Source of the DNA: Akkermansia muciniphila
GTDB taxonomy: Bacteria > Verrucomicrobiota > Verrucomicrobiia > Verrucomicrobiales > Akkermansiaceae
NCBI GenBank assembly: GCA_943324575.2
Contig: CALPMD020000001.1
Span: 1 to 21,330, forward strand
Direction of reading: 5' to 3'
DNA length: 21,330 nucleotides
Below are positions 8,266-16,700 of this stretch, piece after piece. The stretch's first letter is position 1. Each line of letters starts with the position of its first letter. A model generated the notes under the pieces. That model was not told the DNA's origin. It worked only from the letters and a program-made list of their open reading frames with translations, and did not search any database. Position numbers and translations under genes: made by a program.

Positions 8266-11200
8266 TCATTTGCCTTCAAGCGTCGGCCCTAGGGTGATCG
8301 AGTGGGGTTTGCCGTCGGTAACGGCTAGATTGTAGGTTCGGCTCCAAGTGCGACTGACGGGATCATAGTCCGTCTGCCAGTAGTCATTGCCATGGACGGA
8401 TTGATTGAGAGGAACGCCGTCCACGCTCAGCGTGTAATTTTTAGGGGATTTGAGCTTGGTGAAGGTGACCGGCACGTAGCCAATCCCGCCAGTGAGTTCA
8501 AAGGTTGCAGCGCTCTTTCTCGTTCGGACACGGACATCGGGGTGTAACCGTTCTAAGGTTCCTACTTTCATTTTGACGGCATAATCGTTGCCAATGGCTT
8601 CGCGGTGAATCATTCGCCAAGTATTTTCATCCTTGGTCAAGGCGGTCCGTAGCGCCGCGTCTGGGCCGTAGTAGTCTTTCGCAAACTTCGGTATGACGAT
8701 GTGTTCGATAGTGGTCTCGATGAAATCACCCGGCTCTAGACGCGTGACTCCGGGAGGCGTAATGATATCGAGAGTCGATGAGTCGTTTTTACCGCGACTG
8801 AGTCCGCGTTCGGCCATCCAAGGGGACGCTTTCTTACCGCCGAGACGGGCTTTCCATGAACGGATAACGATGCCACGGTTAGCTAGCGTTCTGCGATTTT
8901 CGTTCGCATCAAATTCGCTGTCATGCATGGAAACCCAAGGAATTCGGCCGGTGCATTCGACAGGCTTGGTGCGGTAGGTATTGCCGCCCCATTGGGTATT
9001 CCATTCGTTGGCAAGGCCGTTTTCATTGCCGATGGCCATCTTACGCTCCCTGCTCGTGTTGTAAGTGTCCGCGCCGATCTGAAAAACGACGAAGCGTGAG
9101 AAATCCACCGGCTTGGTGACGTCCATTCGGATGTGATAGATGCCGCGCACGATATCATCGGTGCGGGCGAGGCTGACAGTCGTCGAGTGTCTGATGTCGT
9201 CAGAAATATGCCCAGTATAAGTCACCTCGGTCAGACAGGGGCCGGGGCGATGATGGATCGCACGCATGGCAGAGTGAGGAACACGCACGCCCGCAGTGGT
9301 GAAGAAGCGAAGGAAATCACCGCCGCCTACATTGCCAGACCACTTCCACGGCGGGTCATTCTCTTTTGCATTGACCATCATTGGTCGCACATCGGTGATG
9401 GTGCAATTTGCTTGGGCCTGGTCGGGTTCGTAGCAGATGCTTTCACCCCAAGATCCAAGAGCGCTTTGATGCCAGAGTTGATTGCTGCCCCAGCCGATGA
9501 GGCAGAGCTGTGCGTGAGAGGCCGCTGGAACTCCGCCCCAGTGACCATAGGCCAGTGTGAGCTCGAGTTCCACGCTGGCGCCGGCCGGTAATCTCATCTG
9601 CGAGATGCCGTGAAACCAGGCGTTCCGATACACGCCGCCTTCCGGCTCGTTGTGCCAGTTCTTGCTGAGCTGCACGGGAATGCCGGTCGGGTTGCCTTTC
9701 ATGTCCCGTAGGATCGCAGAGATGCCAGTGATGGCCGACCCGATTTTTTGGCGAGAACCGCTGGCGGTTTTTTCAAACATCAGACGAGCCATCTGTTCGC
9801 GGTCCGTCGGATTGGTTAGAATGAGTTTCACCCGCTCGATCGCGTCGTTGCTTGGGTTGCTTTTGCCGGGTGGTGCAATCGGCTCGACGCCGTCGAGATT
9901 TACTCGGAACCAGCCAATGGCAGGATCGTACTCGACCGCTCGCGCGGTGCCGCTTGCCATCTCGGATGCCTTAATTGTAATAGTTGGCGGCGCCTCCGAA
10001 GACTTGAAGGTGGCTGGATTTAGCGACAGCGATACCTGATGCCATTCGGTAGTGGACCAAGTCTGATCCTTGGGTAAATCCCAACGCTTTTGCATTTGCA
10101 ATGCACCGTTAGTAGAGGTCAGCTTAATCTCTAAGGAGGCGTCCTTCCATTGCTCTGCCGGGGCTGTCGCTGAGGCTATTCCGCTCTCACGGAAACTCCA
10201 CTCGCGGACTGCCTTGAGCTGTGGCGTGGAAATTGCGGGTCTGGCGTAGCGCTGGCGGATCTCATCGGGTTGTAGCGCCCGGTCATAGAGCCGGATTTCA
10301 TCCACGATTCCTTTGAAGCGCATCCCAGCACCGGTGCTGTCCTCGCGGCGGCCGAACGCAAGAGCGTGCTGGCCGGGGGATCGTGCCAGGCCGATCTTTT
10401 TAGCCCCAGCTTCCTGACCGTTGATGTAGAAGCGCAGCGAGTCTCCGTCGTAACTGATGGCGAGATGGCTCCATGCGTCGGTCGGCAGAGGGCGTCCCGG
10501 ACTTGGGGTGATCACATGCTGATTCACGTTACCGCCGCCAATGTTCATCCGCGCCTGTGGCACACCATTTTGCAGGATGATGCCGAAGTTTCCGTTGTGT
10601 GCCTCGTTGCGGTTTTTACAGACCAGCCATGACGCACTGCGGTTTGGATTACGGTTATCCAGAGGAACAAATACCCATAGCTCGAGGGTGAACTGTGCAG
10701 GATCTAGACTGGGTTCGTGAGGGACCACGAAATCGTTGGTTCCATCCAGACCGAATCCACCGCCAATTTTCCCGAACGATTCCTCACCCTTAGCGATGGG
10801 AAGCCGCCCGGGCCGTGCCGCAAAGATCAGTCCAAGTCGGTCAGGCCACGCCGCAGTTTCAAAGCGGGCCTCAATGTTTAGGGGGGCGGAACCGTCTGCC
10901 GCAGTGAACTCAAGGTCGGTTACATCAGCCCGTTGCAAGAAGAGTCCTGACTCGATCAGGCGGGGACCCGAGAAACGGCTCCATTTTCCGCCATTCTTGC
11001 AGTGGTAGGTCCTGCCATTGGCAGTCAACTCCAGCGCAAGCTTCGCAGGAGAGTATGACTTTCTGACTGGCCGGTCATTTTCACCGAATTGCTGATAACT
11101 CATACCCATTGGAACGGGACCGAGGTGGCTGAATTGTAAGCTCTCCGTGTCCTGCTCCATGGCATAAGAACCGGTCTGGACACAGCGCTTCCACGGTGCA

Positions 11201-11376
11201 TTTGGGATGACTCCCGGAAATCCCTCCGCCCACCACATCGAGGTGTAGTCACCAGTTTGTGGCATTAAGCGAGAAAGAGGGGTGGGGGAACCCAGTGCGG
11301 ACAGACTGAGGCTCGAGGCAGCCAGAAGCCAAGAGGCGGCGCGTATGGATGAGTATGAAAAAATGAAGTGAATCAT
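8266..11376 (-). CDS. Large secreted protein with an embedded LamG domain, function unknown
   Basis: A 1036-residue exported protein that I cannot assign to a named enzyme family. A signal peptide covers about 1-29 (cleavage near ALG-SP). Residues 30-200 look beta-rich. A LamG/concanavalin-like domain sits at about 208-378, from FGLDGTNDFVVP through WSHLAISYDGDSLRFYINGQ to FKGIVDEIRLYDRALQPDEI, in the normal strand order. The remaining 650 residues are rich in beta strands and aromatic motifs such as LIGWGSNQLWHQ and GSWGESICYEPD (642-653), followed by acidic and histidine residues that could form an active site. Sequence continues convincingly on both sides of the LamG domain, so that domain appears inserted into a larger fold. 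Only 9 bp separate the gene from the esterase upstream, so it should be cotranscribed. A new glycosidase or lyase, or a glycan-binding protein, would fit the context; this is inference. Confidence 0.85.
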   Translation of the reverse strand: MIHFIFSYSSIRAASWLLAASSLSLSALGSPTPLSRLMPQTGDYTSMWWAEGFPGVIPNAPWKRCVQTGSYAMEQDTESLQFSHLGPVPMGMSYQQFGENDRPVRKSYSPAKLALELTANGRTYHCKNGGKWSRFSGPRLIESGLFLQRADVTDLEFTAADGSAPLNIEARFETAAWPDRLGLIFAARPGRLPIAKGEESFGKIGGGFGLDGTNDFVVPHEPSLDPAQFTLELWVFVPLDNRNPNRSASWLVCKNRNEAHNGNFGIILQNGVPQARMNIGGGNVNQHVITPSPGRPLPTDAWSHLAISYDGDSLRFYINGQEAGAKKIGLARSPGQHALAFGRREDSTGAGMRFKGIVDEIRLYDRALQPDEIRQRYARPAISTPQLKAVREWSFRESGIASATAPAEQWKDASLEIKLTSTNGALQMQKRWDLPKDQTWSTTEWHQVSLSLNPATFKSSEAPPTITIKASEMASGTARAVEYDPAIGWFRVNLDGVEPIAPPGKSNPSNDAIERVKLILTNPTDREQMARLMFEKTASGSRQKIGSAITGISAILRDMKGNPTGIPVQLSKNWHNEPEGGVYRNAWFHGISQMRLPAGASVELELTLAYGHWGGVPAASHAQLCLIGWGSNQLWHQSALGSWGESICYEPDQAQANCTITDVRPMMVNAKENDPPWKWSGNVGGGDFLRFFTTAGVRVPHSAMRAIHHRPGPCLTEVTYTGHISDDIRHSTTVSLARTDDIVRGIYHIRMDVTKPVDFSRFVVFQIGADTYNTSRERKMAIGNENGLANEWNTQWGGNTYRTKPVECTGRIPWVSMHDSEFDANENRRTLANRGIVIRSWKARLGGKKASPWMAERGLSRGKNDSSTLDIITPPGVTRLEPGDFIETTIEHIVIPKFAKDYYGPDAALRTALTKDENTWRMIHREAIGNDYAVKMKVGTLERLHPDVRVRTRKSAATFELTGGIGYVPVTFTKLKSPKNYTLSVDGVPLNQSVHGNDYWQTDYDPVSRTWSRTYNLAVTDGKPHSITLGPTLEGK

Positions 11377-11385
11377 GTGTGCAGT

Positions 11386-13314
11386 TTATGGTTGTTTGTT
11401 GGGTGTAGTCACCCAGCGTAGATTTCGAAATTTCGGATTGGGACCTTTCCAAGCGGCTCCCAGTTGCAATTGCTGCTCCTTGCCATCCTTCCTTGATGTT
11501 AAGCGGTCCGTGGCGGCAAGGCGCAGATCCTTGATTTTTGACCAGTCGGATCGCGCCGACCCGGATGCGTCCTTGAAATCACTCATTGCTAAATTGATCG
11601 TCTGCCAAGCGGCACCGCCTGTCAAATTGACTTCCGCTGCATAGTCATCTACACCGACGATGAATTTGTTCGATGATTCCGACAGAACTTCGAGTGCGAG
11701 TCTAGCACCTGCCGGTGCCTTCCAGCGATCGTCATGGAGTTTGTGGGTGTTCAATGGCCACTCCTTGGGCTTGTAGTTGAACCATTCTTTGTCCCACTCA
11801 CCCTCGAAGGACTCGATGAGCAAGGACGGCTGCATCGTCACCTTGACGCCGGCGGCTTTGAGTTCCTCGGAGGTCGCTTGGTGCATCAGGGAGGAGAGGT
11901 TGAACCGATCAGTGTTATAAATGCGGTAGTAATAACCGGCGCCACTGACTGGGGGATCGAGCGGGTAAACCACATTGGCATAGACCCAGAGGGGTTTGTC
12001 GGTGCTGAACAGGGGCAGCTTCGCCACCCAATCATCGCCTTGTTTCCCGGTCGATGCGTAATGCCAGAACCTGTTTTTCGTATTGTTGATATTATCCTTA
12101 AGGCCATCCATCTGGCCCTGCTGGGTATAGAACACATCCACCCGCAGGATGGGCTTTGAGAAATCCGGGCTAACCGTGATGGCTGGCACGCCATTCGTGG
12201 ACTTCAACGTCAGCTCGGTCTTTGGTGTCCGGGGCAAGGCGAAAGTTTTCTTCAGGGATTGATCGAACCACAACGGTGTGGCAACCTCATATTCAGCAGT
12301 GTCCTGGTGATTGTGATGCGGGGCGCAGGTCACGCGCCACTCGGTGCTTTGAATTTCTTTCACCGCAATCTGAAGGTCGTTGATCCGGCCATGAAAGTCG
12401 TTGGATGGACTCAAGAATAGGATCGGGCAGGAAATATTCTTCAGGTAGACATCATCACCGAGGGTCGTGCGAAAAGCGGTATCGGTGTTAGTTCGATCGC
12501 TAACGCCCCCGCACGAAGGGGCGGCCGCTTTGACGCGCTTGTCGCTTCCCGCGGTCAGCACGGTGAGTTTGCCTCCCATGGAGTGCCCGTAGACGCCGAG
12601 TTTGTCGGCATTCACTTCCGGTTGTTGCTCAAGGAAAGTCAGCGCACGGCGAGCCGCCATAGTACACAAGAGCCAACCGCTATTGCGGGGCGAGGCAACT
12701 GGGTCGATTGAATGACTGGATGGCGGGTTCAAGATAAAATTGTTTTCTGGATAGCGGCAGGGGGCGTGGTAGGCATCGAGAGCGCCCCAATCGGTGGTTA
12801 GTTTGTATTTAGGATCGCTGGTTTTCCCCTCCCAGAAAAGTTTTACCAAATCGGGGGTGACTTCATAACCTGGCGCACTAATCCGTCCCGCCCAGGCAAT
12901 GGAAAGCGTGGCGTAGCCGCGCTTTGCGTTCGTCAATGGGGCCTGATATTGGGCAGACTGCCCGCCGCCGTGAATCTGAACCAGACCGGGAAGTTTACTA
13001 CCGCCCTTGGGGTATCCGTAGACCGCAGCCATCATGGCCTTCTGTCCCTTGAAGACGCCTACGCGATAGCGCAAAACTTTCAACACCACCCCGCCTTCTT
13101 CCCATTCCTTGAGGACTTCGACATCCAGCGGCTCGGCGCGTGGGTCGAAGCCCGCCCAGAGTTGTTCAAAATTTTGCGGCACCACTCCATTTTCCAGAGG
13201 TGGGAGGGAGTCCTTCAGCGGCAGCGGTGTGATTCCATCAGCACCCCTTGCGGACGGCAGGCTCATCAGCGAAAGACCCGCCATCAGGACAAATCCGTGA
13301 GAAGCGCGGATCAT
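11386..13314 (-). CDS. Secreted two-domain esterase: alpha/beta-hydrolase plus C-terminal binding-type domain
   Basis: First gene of the leftward block; 642 residues from the chosen start. I chose the ATG at 13314 because it begins directly at a good signal peptide (MIRASHGFVLMAGL, cleavage near ARG-AD). The ATG at 13389 would add 25 charged residues ahead of it. The catalytic part resembles the acetyl-xylan-esterase/prolyl-oligopeptidase-like hydrolases: an HGGG oxyanion motif at 115-118, nucleophile S245 in YGHSMGGKL, acid probably D306 (SPSNDF), and histidine among 333-336 (HHNH). A middle beta-rich region with VFYTQQGQMDGL and WVYANVVYPLD recalls the end of PhoPQ-activated PqaA-like proteins. 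Residues about 496-635 begin LLIESFEGEWDKEW and look like a CIA30/CBM11-type jelly roll. It probably deacylates the target glycan in the periplasm or outside; specificity is unknown. Confidence 0.85.
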   Translation of the reverse strand: MIRASHGFVLMAGLSLMSLPSARGADGITPLPLKDSLPPLENGVVPQNFEQLWAGFDPRAEPLDVEVLKEWEEGGVVLKVLRYRVGVFKGQKAMMAAVYGYPKGGSKLPGLVQIHGGGQSAQYQAPLTNAKRGYATLSIAWAGRISAPGYEVTPDLVKLFWEGKTSDPKYKLTTDWGALDAYHAPCRYPENNFILNPPSSHSIDPVASPRNSGWLLCTMAARRALTFLEQQPEVNADKLGVYGHSMGGKLTVLTAGSDKRVKAAAPSCGGVSDRTNTDTAFRTTLGDDVYLKNISCPILFLSPSNDFHGRINDLQIAVKEIQSTEWRVTCAPHHNHQDTAEYEVATPLWFDQSLKKTFALPRTPKTELTLKSTNGVPAITVSPDFSKPILRVDVFYTQQGQMDGLKDNINNTKNRFWHYASTGKQGDDWVAKLPLFSTDKPLWVYANVVYPLDPPVSGAGYYYRIYNTDRFNLSSLMHQATSEELKAAGVKVTMQPSLLIESFEGEWDKEWFNYKPKEWPLNTHKLHDDRWKAPAGARLALEVLSESSNKFIVGVDDYAAEVNLTGGAAWQTINLAMSDFKDASGSARSDWSKIKDLRLAATDRLTSRKDGKEQQLQLGAAWKGPNPKFRNLRWVTTPNKQP

Positions 13315-13478
13315 GCGCGTCGTGCGCGATTGTCGCCTCAGAATCGGCTGCACTGTGACGTTCGTTATTCTGTGCTGGTAGGCTATCATCGGCTTGTCTG
13401 CACGTTTTTTGAAGGGTTTTCGGTCATCTCGCTGCCATGCGGATGACAGCAGACCCTAGAGTAGGCAGAAAAGCTTGG

Positions 13479-13498
13479 TATCCTTATTTTATAGGATA
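13479..13498 (-). promoter_or_regulatory. Operator/promoter dyad, leftward copy
   Basis: On the + strand this reads TATCCT-TATTTTAT-AGGATA, a perfect 6-bp inverted repeat with an 8-bp centre. Read on the minus strand it is TATCCTATAAAATAAGGATA, containing TATAAAAT as a possible -10 element facing the leftward block. It matches the rightward copy at 18 of 20 positions in that orientation. It lies about 90 bp from the upstream ATG of the esterase gene and 165 bp from the preferred one. Binding protein unknown. Confidence 0.55.
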
Positions 13499-13512
13499 GG
13501 CAACAGTTTGCC
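13499..13512. repeat. Small dyad adjoining the leftward operator
   Basis: GGCAA-CAGT-TTGCC is a perfect 5-bp inverted repeat with a 4-bp centre, starting at the base right after the 20-bp dyad. In the leftward direction it lies just upstream of the candidate -10, where an activator might bind. An arm this short could be chance. Confidence 0.3.
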
Positions 13513-13626
13513 CCATTTGCGTCGACAAGCCCGTTCCCTGTTTGATTCGCTTGTCATTGCTGGGAATTCATGAGGGCTGTCTGAGTTTCGCATCAGGAAT
13601 CCTAGGCAAATCTTAAAATTATCCAA

Positions 13627-13646
13627 TACCCTATAAAATGAGGATA
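13627..13646 (+). promoter_or_regulatory. Operator/promoter dyad, rightward copy
   Basis: TACCCT-ATAAAATG-AGGATA is an inverted repeat with one mismatch between its 6-bp arms and an 8-bp centre. It contains TATAAAAT (13632-13639) as a possible -10 element facing the GH2 gene, whose start is about 120 bp downstream. It is the mirror partner of the dyad at 13479-13498. The centre-to-centre distance is 148 bp, close to 14 helical turns, so both sites would lie on roughly the same DNA face. No consensus -35 is visible at 16-18 bp upstream. Confidence 0.55.
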
Positions 13647-13763
13647 CTTAAAACCAAAAAACGTGTCACTCTCCCATTGATTGCCCGCGCTCAAAGCCGG
13701 ATTTCTGATTTTCTTGAAAAACCACTCAAAAAATAAATCAAATCCAAAAGTACCCGCTTGAAT

Positions 13764-16700
13764 ATGATGATTAACCTTAAAAAAATGAAAATGAGGGCTC
13801 AATGCCAATTGATAGGCTTGTTATTTTTCCTAGTAGCGGCAGACGCGGCTCACTGCGCGCCGACCCTTGGTAATGCCCGGACAATAGTTCCCCTTTCCGA
13901 TGCCTGGACATTCCATCTAGGTGATGCTCAAGGCGCTGAAAAGTCGGCATTTGATGACTCCAAATGGCGCAAGCTTAATGTGCCGCATGACTGGAGCATT
14001 GAACTCCCATACGATCCCAAGATGATCGGGGGGTCGTCTGTTGGGTATCTTCCCGGTGGGGTTGGATGGTATCGCAAAGCTTTTACTCTTCCAGAATCGG
14101 ACAAGGGCAAGGAAATTGTCATCGATTTTGACGCCGTTTATATGGACAGCCAAGTCTGGATTAATGGACACCTGTTAGGTAAGCGCCCGAATGGATACGT
14201 AGGATTTCGCTACGACCTCACGCCTCATCTCAAATATGGCAAGGAGAAAAACCAGATCGCCGTGCGAGCAAATGTCGAACCGAGTGGTAGTCGCTGGTAT
14301 CCAGGTGCCGGCATTTATCGCCATGTGTGGCTCGTGAAGATGAACCCGATCCATGTTACACACTGGGGTACATTCGTGACGACGCCAGAGGTTTCTGAGA
14401 AAAATGCCACCGTTCGCCTGCGCACCGAAGTAGAAAATAAATCCAGCGAGGCCTCGGAGGTTCGACTCACCTCTGTGATACTCGACCCGTCGGGTAAGGA
14501 GGTAGCCAAAGCGACATCAACGCATCGGATCGCGGTTGGTGCGATCCAGGACTTCGACCAGCAATTCGCAGTGACCCAGCCTCAACTCTGGTCCCCGAAC
14601 ACGCCGGACATGTATCAGGTGGTCTCCAAAGTCGAATCAGCTGGCAAGACTTTGGATGAATACACTACTCCACTGGGCATCCGCAGTTGTGAATTCACCG
14701 TGGACCGTGGGTTTTTACTGAACGGGGAACGCGTTGACATCAAGGGTGTCTGCTTGCACCACGACTTTGGTGCGCTTGGCACTGCCATTTCACAACGTGC
14801 TCTCCAGCGTCAACTCGAAATCCTGCGGGAGATGGGCTGCAACGCGATTCGCACGAGTCACAATCCGCGCGAACCGGAATTCTACGCAATGTGTGATCGT
14901 ATGGGTTTCATGGTCATGGATGAGGCGTTCGATGTCTGGCAACAGAAAAAGCTGGGGAACGATTACCATAAGTACTTCAAGGAATGGCACGAACGCGACT
15001 TGATCAGCATGGTTCGTCGCGACCGCAATCATCCCAGCGTGATCATCTGGAGTGTGGGAAATGAAGTCAATGAACAGCACAAACAGGATTTCCCCGGCCA
15101 GGGTGGCGTGATTGCCAAGCGTCTAGTCGACATTTGCAAACAGCACGACCCGAGTCGTGTCGTCACAGCGGCGTGTAATTCCGCGGAAGCCTGCGATAAG
15201 AATGGAATTATGGGAGCGCTAGATGTCTATGGCCAAAATTACGTCCTCGAAGCCTTCGAGAAATATAAAGGCAAAAAACCCCTAATCGGATCGGAGAATG
15301 CAACCAACTTCGCGACGCGGGATAGTTATTCTTATGAAATCGTGAAAGATAAGAGCCTCAAAATGGCATTCCAGAACATTAAGAATAACAACGAATGCAC
15401 CGGATACGGAAGATTCTGGGGAGATGATCGAACGGATCTCACTCTCATTACAATGAGAAAATCGCCGTGGGTTGCGGGTCAATTCGCATGGACCGGGTTC
15501 GATTATCTGGGCGAGTGCTTTCCCTTTCATTGGCCGGGGCGCAATGGGTTATTCGGAATTGTTGATCTCGCCGGATTTCCCAAGGATTCTTATTACATCT
15601 ACCAAGCGGATTGGACAGATAAACCCTCTATTCATATCATACCGCAGAACTGGAACTTCTCCCAATTCTTTCTCGCGCCGATTCCTGTTTGGGTCTACAG
15701 CAACTGCGAGGAAGTGGAGCTATTTCTTAATAATCGATCACTTGGCGTAAAGAAAATCAATCGTTCAGAGTGCCTCTATGCTGAGTGGCTTGTAAAATAT
15801 GAAGCTGGAGAGTTAAAGGCCGTGGGCCGAACTAATGGCCAGATTATCTGTAGTGACATTGTGCGCACATCTGGCAAGCCAGCTAAATTAGAAGTGGTCC
15901 CCGACCGGACTGAAATCGCAGCAGATGGAACGGACCTCAGCTTCGTAGAAGTCCGCTTGGTAGATAAAGATGGGGCAATCTGTAAAGACTCGGATCTTTT
16001 GCTTCGCATTTCTATCGAAGGGGCAGGCGTGGTGGCGGGCGTGGATAATGGAAGCGCAACCAACCACTCGCCCTTCAAGGGAAATCAGGTCGATACCTTT
16101 TATGGTCGGGGCATGGTGATTTTAAGATCGACGAAGCAGACAGGAGTCATTCGATTAAATATTTCTGCCGATGGAATAGAACCTGCCAAGGCAACGATCA
16201 CGACGCTGTCTCCAGGAGACGCCAAACTGGTGGAAGCGGCAACGAAACGCGACAAGTTGGAAAGAGAGAATAACAAAAAATTCAGCCGTCATCGCCTTGC
16301 GAAGTTTCAACAATTTGGAAACTTGATTGCGGGGAAGACGGCCAGCGCCTCCTCATCAACCCAAGAAAATCCTCCCAGCCATGCCATCGACGGGAATCTT
16401 CAAACTCGCTGGTGTCCCAAGGATGGAAACACTGGCCACTCATGGCAGGTCGATCTCGGCGTGCCTCGCGAACTGAAAGGTGCGAAGATACTTTGGCAAA
16501 CCAGCAACAAATATCAATACACCGTGGAGGGATCTGCCGATGGAGTGAAATGGGAAATGCTCAGTGACCAGTCGAAAAAGCAGGATCCACAGCAAGAACA
16601 CACCTTAGCTTTTGATCGCAAGGGCATCCGGCACGTGAGAATTACCACGACGGGTCTGCCCACAGGCTTGTGGGGCACCTTTTCTGAAGTCGAAATCTAT

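Larger units (their letters stand above)
13315..13763. promoter_or_regulatory. Divergent control region between the two gene blocks
   Basis: About 450 bp without a convincing gene, AT-richer toward the right. It must hold promoters for both blocks. Visible structure: two related 20-bp dyads (13479-13498 and 13627-13646, listed separately) and a third dyad GGCAA-N4-TTGCC at 13499-13512 abutting the left one. If transcription starts just outward of each dyad, the untranslated leaders would be roughly 120 bp (rightward) and 90-160 bp (leftward, depending on the esterase start). No good -35 hexamer was found at the standard distance from either TATAAA, so activator dependence is possible. The short open frames here have no support. 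Confidence 0.7.

Noticed and set aside
12949..13446. 165-codon + strand frame covering the esterase start and part of the spacer
   Set aside because: Mostly antisense to the esterase signal peptide and catalytic start; the product has no coherent motif.
13602..13808. 68-codon minus-strand frame in the divergent spacer
   Set aside because: It spans the candidate rightward operator and the GH2 start; the product looks like translated AT-rich non-coding DNA.
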